A stretch of 64,000 nt of DNA from Bacteroidota bacterium (lineage in GTDB: Bacteria; Bacteroidota; Bacteroidia; Bacteroidales; F082), in NCBI GenBank assembly GCA_009773165.1, contig WOUZ01000001.1, positions 310,001 through 374,000 on the forward strand, read 5' to 3'. Positions 8,588 through 16,984 of the stretch are shown here, piece by piece. How positions within the stretch are numbered: the stretch's first letter is position 1; each line of letters opens with the position of its first letter. The translations under genes and the position numbers were made by a program. The notes under the pieces were generated by a model, which saw only the letters and a program-made list of their open reading frames with translations, made no database searches and had not been told where the DNA came from.

Positions 8588-8596
8588 AAAATTAAT

Positions 8597-9310
8597 CTAT
8601 TGTAAGGGTGGTTGGCTGGCATTATCAATAAAAAAAATACTTCCCACATCTATTGGAGGGCCATCATACAAATTGATTACACGCATATTCAGCCTTTCCA
8701 TCAAAAGATATATTGATCGGGCTTCAGCAAGATTATCAATCGACCCACAAAAAACCAATATATCGTTCCATATACCGCAACACCCTCCAAAAAATCCATG
8801 TTTTTGATCTGGAAGCCGAATCGGCAAGGGGTCAATCATCAGCACTTCCATTCCCTTCTTTGTGAGTGTTGAAAAAATACCGGCATCGCTGGTAACAAAT
8901 GTTTTATCATTGATTGCAAGCAGATTACATCGTGTATAGCCTTGATTCACATGAAAAAATTCAGTCACTATTTCAGATTGAAGTAATTTAGGATCTGAAA
9001 TATTCAAATTATGTATTAACGTTTTACCCGAAAAAACGGCATTGTAATGTGCGGTTTGCGGGTATTTCGATCCCAATTCAGAAGTGCCTTTTATGAGTTG
9101 TATCCCAAACTCACAGATTTTATTCTCCCATCGAGGTGGAATTTGTGGGCTTGCAAACAGGTGGTTGTTCATTTGACAAAAAAAGATATCCGGATGAGCT
9201 GCAATACTTTCATAAACCACCTTTTGAGGTTCAAGCCAAAGAACTTCACCTATGTTTTCGAGGCGCATTTTGGCCTTTTTTGGCATGCGGTCATCAGCAA
9301 TAATCAACAT
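8597..9310 (-). CDS. DUF6873-like (GME-fold) protein
   Basis: A 237-residue protein that resembles, from memory, the DUF6873 family found mainly in anaerobes. Landmarks are AAHPDIFFCQ (about 37-46), NQGYTRCNLL (about 128-137), TSDAGIFSTL, FFGGCCGI and a terminal DVGSIFFID. The family is assigned to the GME fold of arginine deiminase and dimethylargininase, but its substrate is unknown and I see no clear catalytic C-terminal Cys. No signal peptide, so cytoplasmic. Its ATG abuts the stop codon of the upstream radical SAM gene (9310/9311), implying translational coupling. Confidence in the family is moderate; confidence that the gene is real is high. Confidence 0.65.
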   Translation of the reverse strand: MLIIADDRMPKKAKMRLENIGEVLWLEPQKVVYESIAAHPDIFFCQMNNHLFASPQIPPRWENKICEFGIQLIKGTSELGSKYPQTAHYNAVFSGKTLIHNLNISDPKLLQSEIVTEFFHVNQGYTRCNLLAINDKTFVTSDAGIFSTLTKKGMEVLMIDPLPIRLPDQKHGFFGGCCGIWNDILVFCGSIDNLAEARSIYLLMERLNMRVINLYDGPPIDVGSIFFIDNASQPPLQ

Positions 9311-10315
9311 TTAGCAGGAAGTTATATAGTAATTTCTTTCTTTGAGCTCTTTATCCCCAACAAAAGTGGCATACAATCCATTACCAGTCAGCCATTTTCT
9401 GTTTGTAGCCATATACCCTACGGCAAAGTTGATCTCTTTTGGATTTACATGAATCTTCATTTTCCTGGTTTTGGGCCAATTGCTTTCTTTTTCAAAAAGT
9501 TTACGCCATAAACTAGTCATAACCAATTCCTTGAACGAAGGATGATAAGGACCGGCAATCAGACCGCTTCCATTAAGTTCTTCTGAAGGATGCAAGCCAA
9601 TCCTGATAACTCGTACGCCCCCTAATTCAAAGAGATTTAACAGCTCCGATGTCCACTCAACAGCTTGATTCAGTGATAAAGCCGTATATGAGCCCTGTTG
9701 GTAAAGCTTTTCAAGTTGTGTATCTTTTATTACCAAACAAGGATAGATTCTGGTTTCATGAGCGCCGGCTGCAATAATTTTGTTAGCTGTTGCCCTTGCT
9801 TTTTCAAAAGCATCTCCAGGTAAACCAATCATCATTTGAAGACCAAGACGAAACCCATGATTCAAAATTAATCCGGCAGCATCAAAAACATCCTGTGAAG
9901 TATGTCCTCTGCCACTGAGTGACAATACTTCATCATCCAACGACTGTGCTCCAAGTTCAATTGTTTTAACCGAGTACTTTTTTAAAAGCTCAAGTTTCGA
10001 AACATCGATATAATCAGGCCGTGTGCTCAAACGTATTCCCTGAACTAAGCCCTTTTGAACAAATTCTTCAGCAATATCTAAATATGATATCTGCGTTTTT
10101 GCCGGTAGTCCAGTAAAATTACCTCCAAAAAATGCAATCTCAACTTTCCGTTCAATTTGCGGGAAAGTTTGTATATTGCGCTCAATCAACGACTTTATTT
10201 CATCAACCTGTGGAAGGCACAGCTGACCAGAAATTTTTGACTGATTACAATAGCTGCATTGAAAAGGGCAAGCAAGTTCGGGAAGAAAAATAGGGATGTT
10301 ATAATGCTTCATCAT
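9311..10315 (-). CDS. Radical SAM protein, Elp3/YhcC-like
   Basis: A 334-residue radical SAM enzyme with the cluster motif CPFQCSYC (Cys16, Cys20, Cys23) close to the N terminus, FFGGNFTGLP and LSTRPDYID, which recall the Elp3/MiaB-like subgroup, followed by the LGAQSLDDEVL and MIGLPGD barrel segments. No acetyltransferase domain is attached, so it is not a full Elp3. The substrate is unknown. It directly abuts the DUF6873-like gene, and the two may act together. It diverges from the gene at 10402 across an 86-base gap. Confidence 0.82.
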   Translation of the reverse strand: MMKHYNIPIFLPELACPFQCSYCNQSKISGQLCLPQVDEIKSLIERNIQTFPQIERKVEIAFFGGNFTGLPAKTQISYLDIAEEFVQKGLVQGIRLSTRPDYIDVSKLELLKKYSVKTIELGAQSLDDEVLSLSGRGHTSQDVFDAAGLILNHGFRLGLQMMIGLPGDAFEKARATANKIIAAGAHETRIYPCLVIKDTQLEKLYQQGSYTALSLNQAVEWTSELLNLFELGGVRVIRIGLHPSEELNGSGLIAGPYHPSFKELVMTSLWRKLFEKESNWPKTRKMKIHVNPKEINFAVGYMATNRKWLTGNGLYATFVGDKELKERNYYITSC

Positions 10316-10359
10316 TCTGCAAATTTGACAATAAATTATAAAATTCCTTAAATATTCAA

Positions 10360-10367
10360 TAATTTTG
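10360..10367 (+). promoter_or_regulatory. Putative -7 promoter element
   Basis: TAATTTTG matches TAnnTTTG and lies 34 bases before the ATG at 10402, in the gap between divergent genes. It would drive the 10402-11662 pair. Confidence 0.45.
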
Positions 10368-10401
10368 CTGCTTTAGAGTTAATAGTCTTGAATTACAAAA
10401 C

Positions 10402-11082
10402 ATGGAGACAAAGATGAAAATAGAAAATGTAATGCGCATTGCACCACGTTATTTGCTTGTAATGCTGATGATTGTAGTTGCACTAGGTGGAACTACAAGT
10501 TGCAAGAGTAAGAAAAAGATTGCCCGTGAACAAGCTGCAGCCGAATATGCTGCACGTGTTGATCAGGCAAAAAAAGACCTTACTGCTATATTAAATGATG
10601 CTACCGATTGGTCATTGAAAGAAAAAGAAGAGCGTTTTTCAACAATAAAATCCTGGAATATTCAGGATGAAGAAGTGTTAAAACTCATCGATTTGGTTGA
10701 AGACAAGCTCGCCAGAGAACGTGCTGAAGCTGATCGAAAAAATGAGGAAGAGCGGTTGAAGAAAGTTGAAGATGACCGTGGCAAAGCAAAAGCGTCGAAA
10801 TACGCTTCCATCGAAAATCAACTGCTTTCAATTGCTGCTGCACCTGATGCCGCAACTGCTAACGCAAAAATTAATCAGGCCTTGCAATTATTTGCCACTC
10901 CTGACGCTCCGGTTCTAATAATTATCAGTCAGGCTGGTGGTTTTAACGATTATGATCGTCCAACAACCATCAAAAGATATCTCGAATACCTGAAGGATCA
11001 GAAAGTGTATAATAATGCTATCGAGCAGGTTAAATATGATGCCAGCGGAAAGATCACCGAACTTGAATTGATAAAAAAGTAG
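10402..11082 (+). CDS. Lipoprotein-like protein with charged helical region, unknown
   Basis: A 226-residue protein with a hydrophobic segment at about 14-33 ending GGTTSC, a plausible lipobox with Cys34, then a Lys/Glu/Arg-rich helical part (about 38-135; ERAEADRKNEEERLKKVED looks like coiled coil) and a C-terminal domain (about 140-226) with the DRPTTIKRYLEYLKDQ segment. I recognise no enzymatic motif. It is followed after one base by another exported protein, so the two probably form an operon and act together in the envelope. Confidence 0.7.
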   Translation: METKMKIENVMRIAPRYLLVMLMIVVALGGTTSCKSKKKIAREQAAAEYAARVDQAKKDLTAILNDATDWSLKEKEERFSTIKSWNIQDEEVLKLIDLVEDKLARERAEADRKNEEERLKKVEDDRGKAKASKYASIENQLLSIAAAPDAATANAKINQALQLFATPDAPVLIIISQAGGFNDYDRPTTIKRYLEYLKDQKVYNNAIEQVKYDASGKITELELIKK

Positions 11083-11083
11083 A

Positions 11084-11662
11084 ATGATGAGAAAAATAAC
11101 AATTTTATTGGCTGTTTTGATCAGCCTTATGGCGGGAAATGTAATCAAAGCACAAGATATTAGTCCGGAAAGAAAACAAGCTATTGACAGTTTGGCTTTG
11201 GAGAAAGTGCGTGATTTGAGTAAATATGTAAGTATTATCGGCAGTAAATCAACACCCTGGAGTGAGGCCAATCGTGTGATTGACCGTGCTGAAGAGCTTT
11301 TTATGCAAGGTGCTGAAATGGGCGTATCATCTTTATATCAATCTGATATTCTCTATTTTAAAGTTCGTCAGTATTTCGAAAGATTGATGCGGCTTAACTA
11401 TGACAGGGTTGAGATAGAATGGTATAAAATTGAATATGTAAGCGACCTGCAAGCACAACCTGATGGAACTTATGTAGGTGTAATCACCATTTTCCAAAGG
11501 TTTAAAGGATTTGATGCTGAAGGGAATCTTGTGTATGAAGATACTACCAAAAAAGACATTACTATTTATGTAAAACGTAAAGAAACTCAGATTGGCGGAA
11601 GACTAATTGGTTTTTGGGATGTGTTGCTGGGTGATGTACGCGTAAAAGAAACAAGGAAATAA
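11084..11662 (+). CDS. Secreted protein, unknown
   Basis: A 192-residue protein with a cleavable signal peptide (MMRKITILLAVLISLMAGNVIKAQ, cut near residue 24). The mature part begins DISPERKQAIDSLALEKVRDLSKYV, a helical stretch, and ends in a beta-rich region. It is separated from the preceding lipoprotein gene by one base, so co-translation is likely. The family was not recognised. A good terminator (11689-11719) ends the unit. Confidence 0.72.
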   Translation: MMRKITILLAVLISLMAGNVIKAQDISPERKQAIDSLALEKVRDLSKYVSIIGSKSTPWSEANRVIDRAEELFMQGAEMGVSSLYQSDILYFKVRQYFERLMRLNYDRVEIEWYKIEYVSDLQAQPDGTYVGVITIFQRFKGFDAEGNLVYEDTTKKDITIYVKRKETQIGGRLIGFWDVLLGDVRVKETRK

Positions 11663-11688
11663 ACTTTTCTGCATTTACAGAATGAACT

Positions 11689-11719
11689 AAACCCTGTAAG
11701 CTAATCCCTTACAGGGTTT
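11689..11719 (+). terminator. Intrinsic terminator-like hairpin
   Basis: AAACCCTGTAAG, 7-base loop, CTTACAGGGTTT: a perfect 12-bp stem 26 bases after the stop of the secreted protein gene. The T tail is short (three bases within the stem), so termination may be partial. Confidence 0.7.
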
Positions 11720-11847
11720 ATTGGTGTAAGAAAGCTGGTCACAACCTTTCATTTTTTATTAATCAGGAGATTAGGTTTACTATAATATGTTATTAACTAA
11801 ATGGTTAGATCAAATAGAATGCATATAAGAGAAGCTCACAGATTGTT

Positions 11848-11855
11848 TATCTTTG
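11848..11855 (+). promoter_or_regulatory. -7 promoter element fixing the start at 11873
   Basis: TATCTTTG matches TAnnTTTG. Transcription would start near 11862, downstream of the ORF-track ATG at 11801, so the first usable ATG is 11873, which also gives a clean signal peptide. Confidence 0.6.
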
Positions 11856-11872
11856 CACCGCTAAATTTAGCT

Positions 11873-12718
11873 ATGCGCGAAAAAAAATACCTTCTCTTAA
11901 GTTTATTTTTTCTTTTTTGTACCCTATCAATTGTGAAGGGTCAGAGTAGAAATATTGGCGCATTCGAAATGGATGAAACTGAACTCTATGCTATGACCAA
12001 GCAAATGAGCCAGTTCATCAGCCGTTTCAATTATGAAGAAGATCAGTTTGGTAAAAAACTTCTTCTATCATCACCTGATTACCGCAACAGCTCAAAACGA
12101 AATGCGTTTCTTCCATTGCTATTCGATGGTGAAAATCTTCGAACGAGCAGTGCACTGAAAGATTTTTTTATCGATGATCTCACCAAAAATACCGACAGTA
12201 GCTATTTACAATTTCTTGGAGGAAGGTGGTATGCTGAAACAGAAGCCAGCTTTGATTATCAGGGAAAACAGGTTTCAGTGATTATGATTTTGATGATCGA
12301 AAAAGAAAGATTAGGTTCAAAATGGGTTTTAACCAATGTTTATTTTCCAGCCTTTAACAAGCTCTTCCCTGAAGGAGAATTGGCTGAAAAGGAGAAACAT
12401 TTTCTCCATCCCATGAGTCATGAGCTTGATTTCATGAATATTCACAAAGCATTTAATCAACCGGAAGTGATCGAATACTATGCTTCAAAGAGTTTTAGTC
12501 CTGATTTTCTCACACTATTTTTTTACGAAGTAAAAATGGGAAGATTGAAATTTAAACAGGTTAACACCTTGAAATTTCATATTTTTCAAATGAAAGACTG
12601 GTATTTTGAGGTTTCATATTTTAACCGTCCGGGTATGAATTCCGGCTGGCTTATTTCAAACCTTATGTATATTAAAGAAGCTGAAAAACAAACCATTATG
12701 AAGTTTTATCAACCATGA
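11873..12718 (+). CDS. Secreted protein, unknown, partner of the LRR protein
   Basis: A 281-residue protein when started at 11873: MREKKYLLLSLFFLFCTLSIVKGQ is a typical signal peptide, which the longer ORF start at 11801 would bury. The mature part (QSRNIGAFEMDETELYAMTKQM) has alternating helices and strands and no motif I can name. The stop codon overlaps the start of the next gene (ATGA), so the two are translationally coupled. Both open with a helix of similar style (E-x-Y-x-x-x-x-x-x-x-x-x-Y), suggesting a related N-terminal domain. Probably periplasmic. Confidence 0.72.
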   Translation: MREKKYLLLSLFFLFCTLSIVKGQSRNIGAFEMDETELYAMTKQMSQFISRFNYEEDQFGKKLLLSSPDYRNSSKRNAFLPLLFDGENLRTSSALKDFFIDDLTKNTDSSYLQFLGGRWYAETEASFDYQGKQVSVIMILMIEKERLGSKWVLTNVYFPAFNKLFPEGELAEKEKHFLHPMSHELDFMNIHKAFNQPEVIEYYASKSFSPDFLTLFFYEVKMGRLKFKQVNTLKFHIFQMKDWYFEVSYFNRPGMNSGWLISNLMYIKEAEKQTIMKFYQP

Positions 12719-15384
12719 AACTTATGATTAAACATCTACTCGCAGCACTACTGCTATTAACAATCATTTCAAGTTCATCTGCTCAACAAGAGGAGAAATG
12801 GACACTTACTGCAGAAGAAGTTGAGCAATACAAATCGCAATCGCGCGCGCTTGTGGCTTATTTCGAAGGCACACTCAACTTTCTGGGAGATGAGCGCTCC
12901 ACTGCTCAGGAAAAAGAAATAATTATTGAGGAAAGCTATGCAAAGATCTTTGTAAACGAAGATGTTCAGATTGAAGATGACCTCGATGAAAACCGCGAAG
13001 TGCCGATTAACAAGAACGTACAAGCCTATCTTAAGGATGTTGACTTCTTTTTTCAATCTGCGGTATTTAGTTTTGATGTTCAGTCTGTTGAACCAATGGT
13101 TGGCGAAAATGGCATGATTTTTTTTAAAGTAACATTTATGCGCCGGCTCGATGCTGTATTAGTAAACAATGACAGCATTAAAAGCAACCGGATTCGCTAT
13201 ATGGAAATCAACCTTGATCCATTCAAAAAAGATTTGAAAATTGCCAGTTATTATACCTCTAAAATTAACGAACAAGAGGAATTGAGACAATGGTGGAACG
13301 CGATGCCTCTCTACTGGAAAGATATTTTTGGAAGAGATGCAGTTGTTTTCGACACTTTGTTAATGGCTGATATTGAAGCGATTGGAAACGACACCATCGT
13401 AATTAAACGCAACGAATGGATACATCGTAAAGGTATTTTTTATGTGGCCGGGACCGACACAATTCCTGAAGCTGCTGCTGAACAATTGCATAACCGTCCC
13501 CCTGATACAGTTTTAACGCTTGATGATCATATCGCACAAATGAAATATGATAGTCTAGCTGTAAATCTTTCTGCAATTGACAACCGTTTGAAACAGATAT
13601 CAAGTATGAAAACCCTTGATATTTCGTTTAATTTTCAGGTTGTTTCACTCGAACCAGTGAGTCAATTAAATGAGCTTGAAGAAATAAATTTCTCAAACAC
13701 TCCAGTGAACGATGTTTCACCCTTGCGAAATCTTAGCAAACTCAAAACTCTTTTTATGTCATCGAGTTTAGTAAGGGATTTAACACCGCTTCAATACGCA
13801 ACCAATATTGAAGAAGTTTATATACATGATACAGATGTTGAGGATATTACAACATTGGAACATTTTAGAAACCTAAAAAAGATTTATTGCTTCAACACTG
13901 GAATTCGCAATCTCAGTCCTGTTGCCACACTCACACAACTAACAATTTTAAAAGCCGGAAACACCCTTGTTGAGGACTTACAACCTCTCAGCAAGCTCGT
14001 AAATATTCGCATTCTTGACCTGAGTCAGACGCTCATCACTGACATTCAGGCCCTTGAACCGCTTGTCAATCTTCAACAGTTAAATATTGACAAAACGCTC
14101 GTTAAAGATCTTTCTCCCTTGCGTAAAATGAGTCAGCTAAATCTTTTACAATGCAGCGAAACAAAGGTTTCTGATCTTTCTCCTTTGGAAGGTCTTGAAA
14201 GCCTGACGCGGGTTTACACAAACAAAAATGAAGTAAAACCATCTCAAGCCACCAATCTCATGCGAATTAAACCAGGACTTTTAGTCGTTTTTGATTCCGA
14301 AGAACTGGAACAATGGTGGAACAATCTTCCTATTTACTGGCGCGCTTTATTAACCGAACAAGCTGGAATCGGATCAAATCCAACAACTGAAGACCTCCAT
14401 CAGGTTATAAATATTTCGAAACTTGACTTAAGTGGCAACTCCTATTTGCAGCACATGGAACCTGTAAATCGTTTGGCTAATTTACAGGAACTATCTATTT
14501 CAAGAACCGAAATAACTGAACTTGATCCACTTAAAGGACTACATAACCTTCAGAAAATCAATATTTCTCAAACCAGAATAAGTCAGATTGAAGCGTTAAG
14601 AGGGCTATTTCAGTTGGAAGAATTGAATATTGAATCAACACGGGTTGATAATCTTGATGCGCTGCATGCTATTGGCACTTTACAGCTTCTCAAAGCAGAT
14701 AAAAGCAGGATAACACATGAAGTAGCACTGAAACTAAAACAGGCCCAACCAAAAGTGTTGATAATTTATCAAACTGAAAAGCTCCAATTCTGGTGGAACA
14801 ATCTGGATGAAGAGTGGAAAAAAATCCTGATGCAGGATCTTATCGTTCAACCTTCGCCAGATCCGGTTCAACTACAAACCATTGCAGACCGCACTGAACT
14901 TCTGATCGAAAACAATCTTGTTATCTCAAACCTTGAACCATTAATGCCTCTGCTGATGCTTGAAAAACTGGTCTTAAAGGGAAGTCAGATAAGCGATTTT
15001 AATCCGTTAAAAACGCTTTCACACTTGAAATATCTTGATCTTTCAGGCAATCCCCTTTCCGATCTCAGTCCGGTTGCGCAATTATCGCATCTTGAGTTTC
15101 TAAGTATTGAAAGCACTCCGGTAATCGATTTGAGCGCACTTTCAAAACTCGGCAGTCTACAACACCTCAATATCTCGGGTACACAAATCAAATCGTTAAA
15201 ATCCCTGGCTAACCTTCTACAATTGAGCGAATTGTCAGTATACAACACGCGCATTCGTAGCCTGAGTCCGGCTGATAAGTTACCTGCTTTGAAACATGTC
15301 AAGTGCTACAATACCAAAATCAGCAAAAAAACAATAGAAAAACTCAAACAAGCACGTCCGGAAATTAACATTCTTTACTACTAA
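12715..15384 (+). CDS. Secreted leucine-rich-repeat protein with three WWN modules
   Basis: An 889-residue exported protein: signal peptide at 1-24 (cut after SSSSAQ), an N-terminal domain (about 25-185), then internalin/SDS22-like 22-residue leucine-rich repeats (for example LSPLRKMSQLNLLQCSETKV) in three blocks at roughly 285-510, 565-670 and 725-880. Each block is preceded by a Trp-rich linker of one pattern: LRQWWNAMPLYW (190-201), LEQWWNNLPIYW (531-542), LQFWWNNLDEEW (690-701). Each block closes with a Pro-hydrophobic strand (KPGLLVVF, QPKVLIIY, RPEINILY). LRR arrays usually bind proteins; the partner is unknown. No type IX sorting domain is visible at the C terminus. Coupled by an ATGA overlap to the preceding gene. 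Confidence 0.85.
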   Translation: MKLMIKHLLAALLLLTIISSSSAQQEEKWTLTAEEVEQYKSQSRALVAYFEGTLNFLGDERSTAQEKEIIIEESYAKIFVNEDVQIEDDLDENREVPINKNVQAYLKDVDFFFQSAVFSFDVQSVEPMVGENGMIFFKVTFMRRLDAVLVNNDSIKSNRIRYMEINLDPFKKDLKIASYYTSKINEQEELRQWWNAMPLYWKDIFGRDAVVFDTLLMADIEAIGNDTIVIKRNEWIHRKGIFYVAGTDTIPEAAAEQLHNRPPDTVLTLDDHIAQMKYDSLAVNLSAIDNRLKQISSMKTLDISFNFQVVSLEPVSQLNELEEINFSNTPVNDVSPLRNLSKLKTLFMSSSLVRDLTPLQYATNIEEVYIHDTDVEDITTLEHFRNLKKIYCFNTGIRNLSPVATLTQLTILKAGNTLVEDLQPLSKLVNIRILDLSQTLITDIQALEPLVNLQQLNIDKTLVKDLSPLRKMSQLNLLQCSETKVSDLSPLEGLESLTRVYTNKNEVKPSQATNLMRIKPGLLVVFDSEELEQWWNNLPIYWRALLTEQAGIGSNPTTEDLHQVINISKLDLSGNSYLQHMEPVNRLANLQELSISRTEITELDPLKGLHNLQKINISQTRISQIEALRGLFQLEELNIESTRVDNLDALHAIGTLQLLKADKSRITHEVALKLKQAQPKVLIIYQTEKLQFWWNNLDEEWKKILMQDLIVQPSPDPVQLQTIADRTELLIENNLVISNLEPLMPLLMLEKLVLKGSQISDFNPLKTLSHLKYLDLSGNPLSDLSPVAQLSHLEFLSIESTPVIDLSALSKLGSLQHLNISGTQIKSLKSLANLLQLSELSVYNTRIRSLSPADKLPALKHVKCYNTKISKKTIEKLKQARPEINILYY

Positions 15385-15408
15385 CGGTCAGACAGAACAA
15401 GTTTGTCA

Positions 15409-15441
15409 ATTGCCAGAAAAGTGTAACTGGCGATAATTTTT
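15409..15441 (+). terminator. Possible intrinsic terminator after the LRR gene
   Basis: An 8-bp stem (ATTGCCAG / CTGGCGAT with one G-T pair) and a 10-base loop, followed by TAATTTTTC. It lies between the converging LRR and trkH genes. The stem is modest. Confidence 0.45.
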
Positions 15442-15498
15442 CATTTCTTAATCTCAATAAATGCATTACACAATGTTGGAAGTGGAATTAAATGGATT

Positions 15499-16968
15499 CT
15501 ACTTTCGCCAGAAGTGAGGTGAAAACAACATAAGTACTGTAAAAAGCTCCAGCCGTCCCAACATCATCATAGCAGAAAGAACCCATTTAGCTGCATCTGG
15601 CATAAATGCATAATTATCAATTGGTCCAACAAGGCCAATTCCTGGCCCGATATTACCAAGACTCGCTATTGAAGCTCCAACAGATGTTTCAAAGTTTAAA
15701 CCCAGCGCTGATAAAGCGAGCACTCCAAAAGCAAAGATGAGAATATACATTAAAAAGAAGGCCATCACCTTATAAATGATATCCTGAGGTACACTCTTAT
15801 TGTTGAACTTAACAGGTAATACTGCATTAAGATGAATGGAACGTTTTAGCTCCATCCACGAATTTTTTATCAATAGCATTTGCCGAACCACTTTCATCCC
15901 ACCTCCTGTTGACCCGGCACTTCCTCCAACAAACATGAGCAAAAATATAATCATATATAAAAATACAGGCCAATTCAGATAATTTACTGTCACAAAACCA
16001 GTTGTGGTTAGTATGGACACAACAGTGAATAAAGCTTCCCTGAAATGTAATTCCCATGAGCCGTTGTCAGCTAAAATCAGACCAATTGTAATAATGATAG
16101 TTGAAAGAAATATTAGCAACAGATACCCTCTATACTCTTCATCTTTAAACACTTGCTTCAATCGACCATGTAAAGCAAAATAATGGAGTGTGAAATTTGT
16201 TCCGGCCAAAATCATAAAGACAATCATCACATACTGACTGTATGAACCAAAAGCAGCAACACTACTATTTCGGGTTGAAAACCCTCCTGTTGCCATGGTT
16301 GCAAAGCTATGATTGATAGCATCAAACCAATCCATTTCGCCCGCCCAAAGAAATAAAAACTGTAATAGGGTCAAAAGAACATAAATCCCCCAAAGCCTTT
16401 TGGCTGTTGATGTAATGCGCGGATGCAGCTTATCGTATGTTATACCAGGCATTTCAGCCATAAAAAGCTGCATTCCTCCAATCCCTAACATAGGTAAAAT
16501 AGCTACTGATAATACAATGATTCCCATACCACCTAGCCAATGAGTAAGACTTCTCCAAAATAAAAGATCTTTTGGAAATGACTCAATATCTGTCAGAATA
16601 CTACTCCCTGTAGTTGTAAATCCTGACATTGTTTCAAAAAAGGCATCTGTAAAAGAAGGTATATCACCCGCCAGATAAAAGGGCAACGCTCCATAAAAAG
16701 AAGTGATTATCCACGACAATGTAACGATAATATAGCCTTCCCTTTTCCCTAAAATATTTGTGGTTTTACGATTGAACAGAAACATCAACAAACCCGAAAC
16801 AAGCGTAGTAACAGCAGCAATGAGCATTGCATATGATTGATATCCATGATAATACCAACCAACGGGCACAACAGATAACATGAAAACAGCCTCAATTATC
16901 AACAAAAAGCCAATAATTCTTGCAATTAGGGTGAAGTTTATTTCTCTAAAAAAACTTTTCATGGTCAT
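15499..16968 (-). CDS. trkH: Potassium uptake protein TrkH
   Basis: A 489-residue multi-pass membrane protein with the four pore-loop repeats of the Trk/Ktr/HKT family, each carrying the filter Gly: SGFTTTGSS, TMATGGFST, ILTTTGFVTV and ASLGNIGPGIG. The GGSAGSTGGGMKVVR segment of the intramembrane loop that interacts with the regulatory ring is also present. It moves K+ across the inner membrane, driven by membrane potential and controlled by the cytoplasmic TrkA ring, encoded 16 bases upstream in the same direction. Confidence 0.93.
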   Translation of the reverse strand: MTMKSFFREINFTLIARIIGFLLIIEAVFMLSVVPVGWYYHGYQSYAMLIAAVTTLVSGLLMFLFNRKTTNILGKREGYIIVTLSWIITSFYGALPFYLAGDIPSFTDAFFETMSGFTTTGSSILTDIESFPKDLLFWRSLTHWLGGMGIIVLSVAILPMLGIGGMQLFMAEMPGITYDKLHPRITSTAKRLWGIYVLLTLLQFLFLWAGEMDWFDAINHSFATMATGGFSTRNSSVAAFGSYSQYVMIVFMILAGTNFTLHYFALHGRLKQVFKDEEYRGYLLLIFLSTIIITIGLILADNGSWELHFREALFTVVSILTTTGFVTVNYLNWPVFLYMIIFLLMFVGGSAGSTGGGMKVVRQMLLIKNSWMELKRSIHLNAVLPVKFNNKSVPQDIIYKVMAFFLMYILIFAFGVLALSALGLNFETSVGASIASLGNIGPGIGLVGPIDNYAFMPDAAKWVLSAMMMLGRLELFTVLMLFSPHFWRK

Positions 16969-16984
16969 CCGGGATGCAAAACTT

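Noticed and set aside
8416-8649. 77-residue ORF between hypE and the DUF6873-like gene
   Set aside because: It overlaps both neighbours and the predicted leader, with no protein-like features.
11801-11872. Longer start of the secreted protein gene
   Set aside because: It precedes the -7 element at 11848-11855 and would bury the signal peptide.
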